Of a stretch of DNA of 64,000 nucleotides, positions 61,724 through 64,000 are shown in pieces. A model generated the notes under the pieces. It was not told where the DNA came from and made no database searches. It saw only the letters and a program-made list of their open reading frames with translations. Both the position numbers and the translations under genes were made by a program. This stretch comes from CAYJHC01 sp964369465 (lineage in GTDB: Bacteria > Bacillota > Clostridia > Peptostreptococcales > Anaerovoracaceae): positions 1 to 64,000 of the forward strand of contig CAYJEX010000007.1 in assembly GCA_964369465.1 (NCBI GenBank), given 5' to 3'. Each line of letters begins with the position of its first letter. The first letter of the stretch is position 1.

Positions 61724-63406
61724 TATGCACCCCCATCATAAATTCTCCAATTTCATTAGCTGATAATGTTTTAGCAGGTGCAATTTTTTCAATAGAACCA
61801 TTATAAATAACACCGATTGTATCTGCAAGAGACATTATTTCGTCTAGTTCCAAAGAAATAAGTAATACAGCTTTACCATCGTCACGTTCTTTAATTATTT
61901 GCTTTTGTATATTACTTATTGCACCAACATCTAATCCACGAGTTGGTTGGACAAAAACTAGAAGGGATGTATTTTCCAATTCGATTTCTCTTCCTATAAT
62001 AGATTTTTGTTGATTTCCGCCACTCATAGAACGAGTTACTGTTTTTGAACCTTGGCCACTTCTAATATCATAAGAATCAATTAGTGACTTGGCATATCTT
62101 TCGATTGAGGATGGAATTAAAATTCCTTTATTAGCATTAGAATCATTATAATATGTTTTTAATACAAGGTTGTTTTCTAATGAAAAATCAAGAATTAATC
62201 CATATTTCTGTCTATCTTCGGGAATATATGCTATTCCTTCTTCTATGCGTCGGCGAATAGAAAAATCTGTGATATCTTCGTTATTTAAAAAGATATTTCC
62301 AGAAGTAACTTTTGATAAACCAGCGATAGCATCGGCAAGTTCTACTTGTCCATTCCCTGAAACACCNNNNNNNNNNNNNNNNNNNNNNNNNNNNNNNNNN
62401 NNNNNNNNNNNNNNNNNNNNNNNNNNNNNNNNNNNNNNNNNNNNNNNNNNNNNNNNNNNNNNNNNNTTGATAAACCAGCGATAGCATCGGCAAGTTCTAC
62501 TTGTCCATTCCCTGAAACACCGGCAATAGCAAATATTTCACCAGATCGAATTGAAAATGAAACATTTTTCACGACATCGAAATTCTCGGCATTTTTAACT
62601 GTGATGTTTTTCACATCTAATATATTATGACCAAAATTTGGTTCGGATTTTTCTATATCAAACAATACATCTTTACCAACCATTAACTTTGCCATTTCAG
62701 CAGTTGTTGCAGGTTTCACATCAAGAATATCAACAAGTTTTCCTCTTCGTAAGATTGCGCATCTATCAGCAACTTGTTTAATTTCTTCTAACTTGTGGGT
62801 GATAAGAATAATTGTTTTACCTTTTGCTTGAAGTTCTTTTATAATTTTTAAGAAAAAAAGAATTTCTTGAGGGGTCAAAACAGCAGTAGGCTCATCAAAG
62901 ATTAAAATATCTGCCTCGCGATAAAGCATTTTTAATATTTCTACTCTTTGTTGTTCTGATACGTTTAAATCAGATATTACTGATGTAGGGTTAACTTCTA
63001 ATCCATATTTTAAAGATATATCATGTACTTTTTTGTTTGCTGATTTAATATCAACATATGGAATAAACCCAATTTTTTTCGTTTTTGATGGTAATCCCAA
63101 TATAATATTTTCTGTGATAGTATAATTACTGATTAATTTAAAGTGTTGATGAACCATGCCGATATTTAATTTTGTGGCATCTTCTGGAGAATTTATTTTT
63201 ACTTCATTTCCATTGATAAATATTGTGCCATCATCTGGTTCATACATACCAAAAAGCATACTCATAAGTGTGGATTTGCCAGCTCCATTTTCACCCAATA
63301 AAGCAAAAATTTCCCCTTTTTTTATTTGAATTGTAACATTGTCGTTTGCGACAATTCCAGGAAATCGTTTTGTGATGTTCCTCATTTCTATGAGATAATT
63401 TGACAT
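61707..63406 (-). CDS. Nucleoside-type ABC transporter ATPase (NupO-like), interrupted by a scaffold gap
   Basis: Domain 1 has LGENGAGKSTLMSMLFGMYE, VSEQQRVEILKMLYREADIL and FDEPTAVLTPQE. Domain 2 has the degenerate loop GVSGNGQVELADAIAGL, then AYIPEDRQKYGL, MSGGNQQKSIIGRE and VQPTRGLDVGAI, the double-ATPase layout of this importer family. The gene is cut at 62367-62466 by 100 Ns, with the same 55 bp on each side. Removing the Ns and one copy leaves 1545 bp, a single frame of 514 residues, the normal size. AGAGAGG precedes the ATG at 63406. It is not a pseudogene. Confidence 0.93.
62312..62366. repeat. 55-bp contig-end duplicate, left copy
   Basis: These 55 bases are identical to 62467-62521 and touch the N-run. 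They encode the same stretch of ATPase domain 2 on the minus strand. They are an assembly overlap that was not merged, not a biological repeat. Confidence 0.93.
62367..62466. other. Assembly gap of exactly 100 Ns
   Basis: A run of 100 Ns is a conventional placeholder for a gap of unknown size. The matching 55-bp ends show that the true gap is probably negative (an overlap of 55 bp). Confidence 0.97.
62467..62521. repeat. 55-bp contig-end duplicate, right copy
   Basis: Identical to 62312-62366 and flush with the N-run. The length of 55 equals a common assembly k-mer size, consistent with two contigs split at a graph node. Confidence 0.93.
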
Positions 63407-63418
63407 AGTAGCCTCTCT

Positions 63419-63457
63419 TAAAAAAAAATATTCTCCCCTTAACTAAAAGGGGAGAAT
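63419..63457 (-). terminator. Rho-independent terminator between the binding-protein gene and the ATPase gene
   Basis: On the minus strand an 11-bp G/C-containing stem (arms 63447-63457 and 63430-63440) is followed by a run of T residues (63428-63419). It lies after the substrate-binding protein stop and before the ATPase gene. It would let most transcripts stop after the abundant binding protein, with some read-through to the transporter genes. Confidence 0.88.
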
Positions 63458-63470
63458 AATGCTAATAATT

Positions 63471-64000
63471 TTATAGTCCAACAAAGTTTTCAGGAGTAGT
63501 TCCGCCAAAGTTTGAAGCAGGAACAATTGTTCCATCTTGGATAAGTGGATATAAGTCTTCTAATGACATTAGTGTTTCATCCATTAATTGATGACGTCCA
63601 TCTTCTTTTACATATCCTGTAGAGTCAGTGTCTGCACCTAAGTAATAGTTGCCACCAGCAAATGATCCATCTTGAATAGCTGTAAGTTGTCTTTCAACAT
63701 TTATAGACATTACTTTTAGAGCAGATGTGATAATTACATTTCTATCATCAACAGCACCTTGGTCATATTGGTCAACATCACAACCAATAAAGCTTACATC
63801 ACTATTTTCTTTTACAGCAGTCAAAACTCCATTTCCTGAGTTTCCAGCAGCTGTGAATATAATGTCAACGCCTTCATCGATAAGAGCTTGTCCTACAACT
63901 TTTCCAGTAGTTGGGTCGTTAAAGTCTCCAACATAGTTTCCACCAACATCAAGACCTGTAACGTCAGTACCAGCATAAGATGGTAGTTCTACGATTTCAA
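63471..64000 (-). CDS. BMP-family (PnrA/Med-like) substrate-binding lipoprotein, C-terminal part
   Basis: The frame is open to the right edge, so the N terminus with its signal peptide is outside. The visible 175 or so residues include DPTTGKVVGQALIDEGVDII, FTAAGNSGNGVLTAVKEN, FIGCDVDQYDQGA, IITSALKVMSINVERQL and the C-terminal DLYPLIQDGTIVP. This is the BMP/PnrA fold that binds nucleosides (guanosine, inosine and others) outside the cell. It is the first gene of the importer operon and is followed by a terminator before the ATPase gene. Confidence 0.93.
   Translation of the reverse strand, partial: EIVELPSYAGTDVTGLDVGGNYVGDFNDPTTGKVVGQALIDEGVDIIFTAAGNSGNGVLTAVKENSDVSFIGCDVDQYDQGAVDDRNVIITSALKVMSINVERQLTAIQDGSFAGGNYYLGADTDSTGYVKEDGRHQLMDETLMSLEDLYPLIQDGTIVPASNFGGTTPENFVGL

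Noticed and set aside
62170..62484. Frames running through the N-run on both strands
   Set aside because: They exist only because Ns were translated; the region is the assembly gap inside the ABC ATPase gene.
61707..63406. A frameshifted or split ABC ATPase pseudogene
   Set aside because: The break coincides with Ns and duplicated contig ends, and merging restores a full-length frame.

Overview
The window is AT-rich DNA (roughly 30% G+C by eye) with AGGAGG-type ribosome binding sites. The gene set is that of an anaerobic low-GC Firmicute of the class Clostridia: fused SecDF, HemZ, class III fructose-1,6-bisphosphatase, FprA flavo-diiron protein, RicT, DnaE followed by PfkA, and a DUF6110-like protein. 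Gene content resembles Lachnospirales, but nothing in the sequence fixes the genus. There is no phage, CRISPR array or intact transposon. Most of the window is ordinary chromosomal core, and the accessory material lies at the two ends.

Layout. (1) 1-5214: a minus-strand YtcJ-like amidohydrolase and NhaC-type antiporter, divergent from an AraC-family regulator with an unusual C-terminal half; the start of a Rossmann-fold dehydrogenase lies at the left edge. (2) 5411-14790: a plus-strand run of ung, two small genes, dnaE, pfkA, a UspA-like protein, a DUF308 membrane protein, a BaiN/HI0933-like flavoprotein and glnA, closed by a bidirectional terminator. (3) 14942-17298: a GNAT gene, a Bax-inhibitor-1-like membrane protein, tRNA-Leu(CAA) and yajC. 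(4) 17447-37821: a long set of translation, secretion and housekeeping genes: secDF, rel, an MBL hydrolase, hemZ, hisS, aspS, nadD, yqeK, rsfS, leuS, rnjA, ylbF-like, a single-domain M24 peptidase, efp, mltG, trmR and a U32 (TrhP-like) gene. (5) 37822-41720: a 46-bp direct repeat pair, a CNNM-type CBS protein, mtaB, a HIT protein and a nitroreductase. (6) 41764-49801: an aminotransferase, then tmk, holB, ricT, a small coiled-coil protein, an AbrB-type regulator, murA and fbp. (7) 49811-54301: fprA, a YeiH-type exporter and an ABC-F ATPase. (8) 54410-58865: a copper operon copA-csoR-copZ with a clear CsoR operator inside its promoter, a Cys-rich DUF6110-like protein, a 28-codon remnant of a heavy-metal P-type ATPase, an FNT channel and a remnant of an ABC exporter. 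(9) 58866-64000: pgeF and a nucleoside-type (BMP/NupNOPQ-like) ABC importer, interrupted by a 100-N scaffold gap.

How they fit together. aspS-nadD-yqeK-rsfS-leuS-rnjA is a tightly packed run. mltG-trmR-trhP matches the yrrL-yrrM-yrrO order of Bacillus subtilis (wobble uridine hydroxylation and methylation). RicT and a YlbF-family protein are both present, so two parts of the RNA-maturation Y-complex can be proposed. Copper defence (CopA, CsoR, CopZ) is autoregulated.

No wholly new multi-gene system is evident. The best leads are the metal-linked decayed region at 57398-58837, the dispersed-looking 46-bp repeat at 37849-38017, the M24 peptidase without its N-terminal domain, the AraC regulator with a possibly eroded GH39-like tail, and PfkA with Glu at position 103. 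The ABC ATPase that appears broken at 62342-62521 is an assembly artefact: the two contig ends carry the same 55 bp, and merging them restores one open frame.
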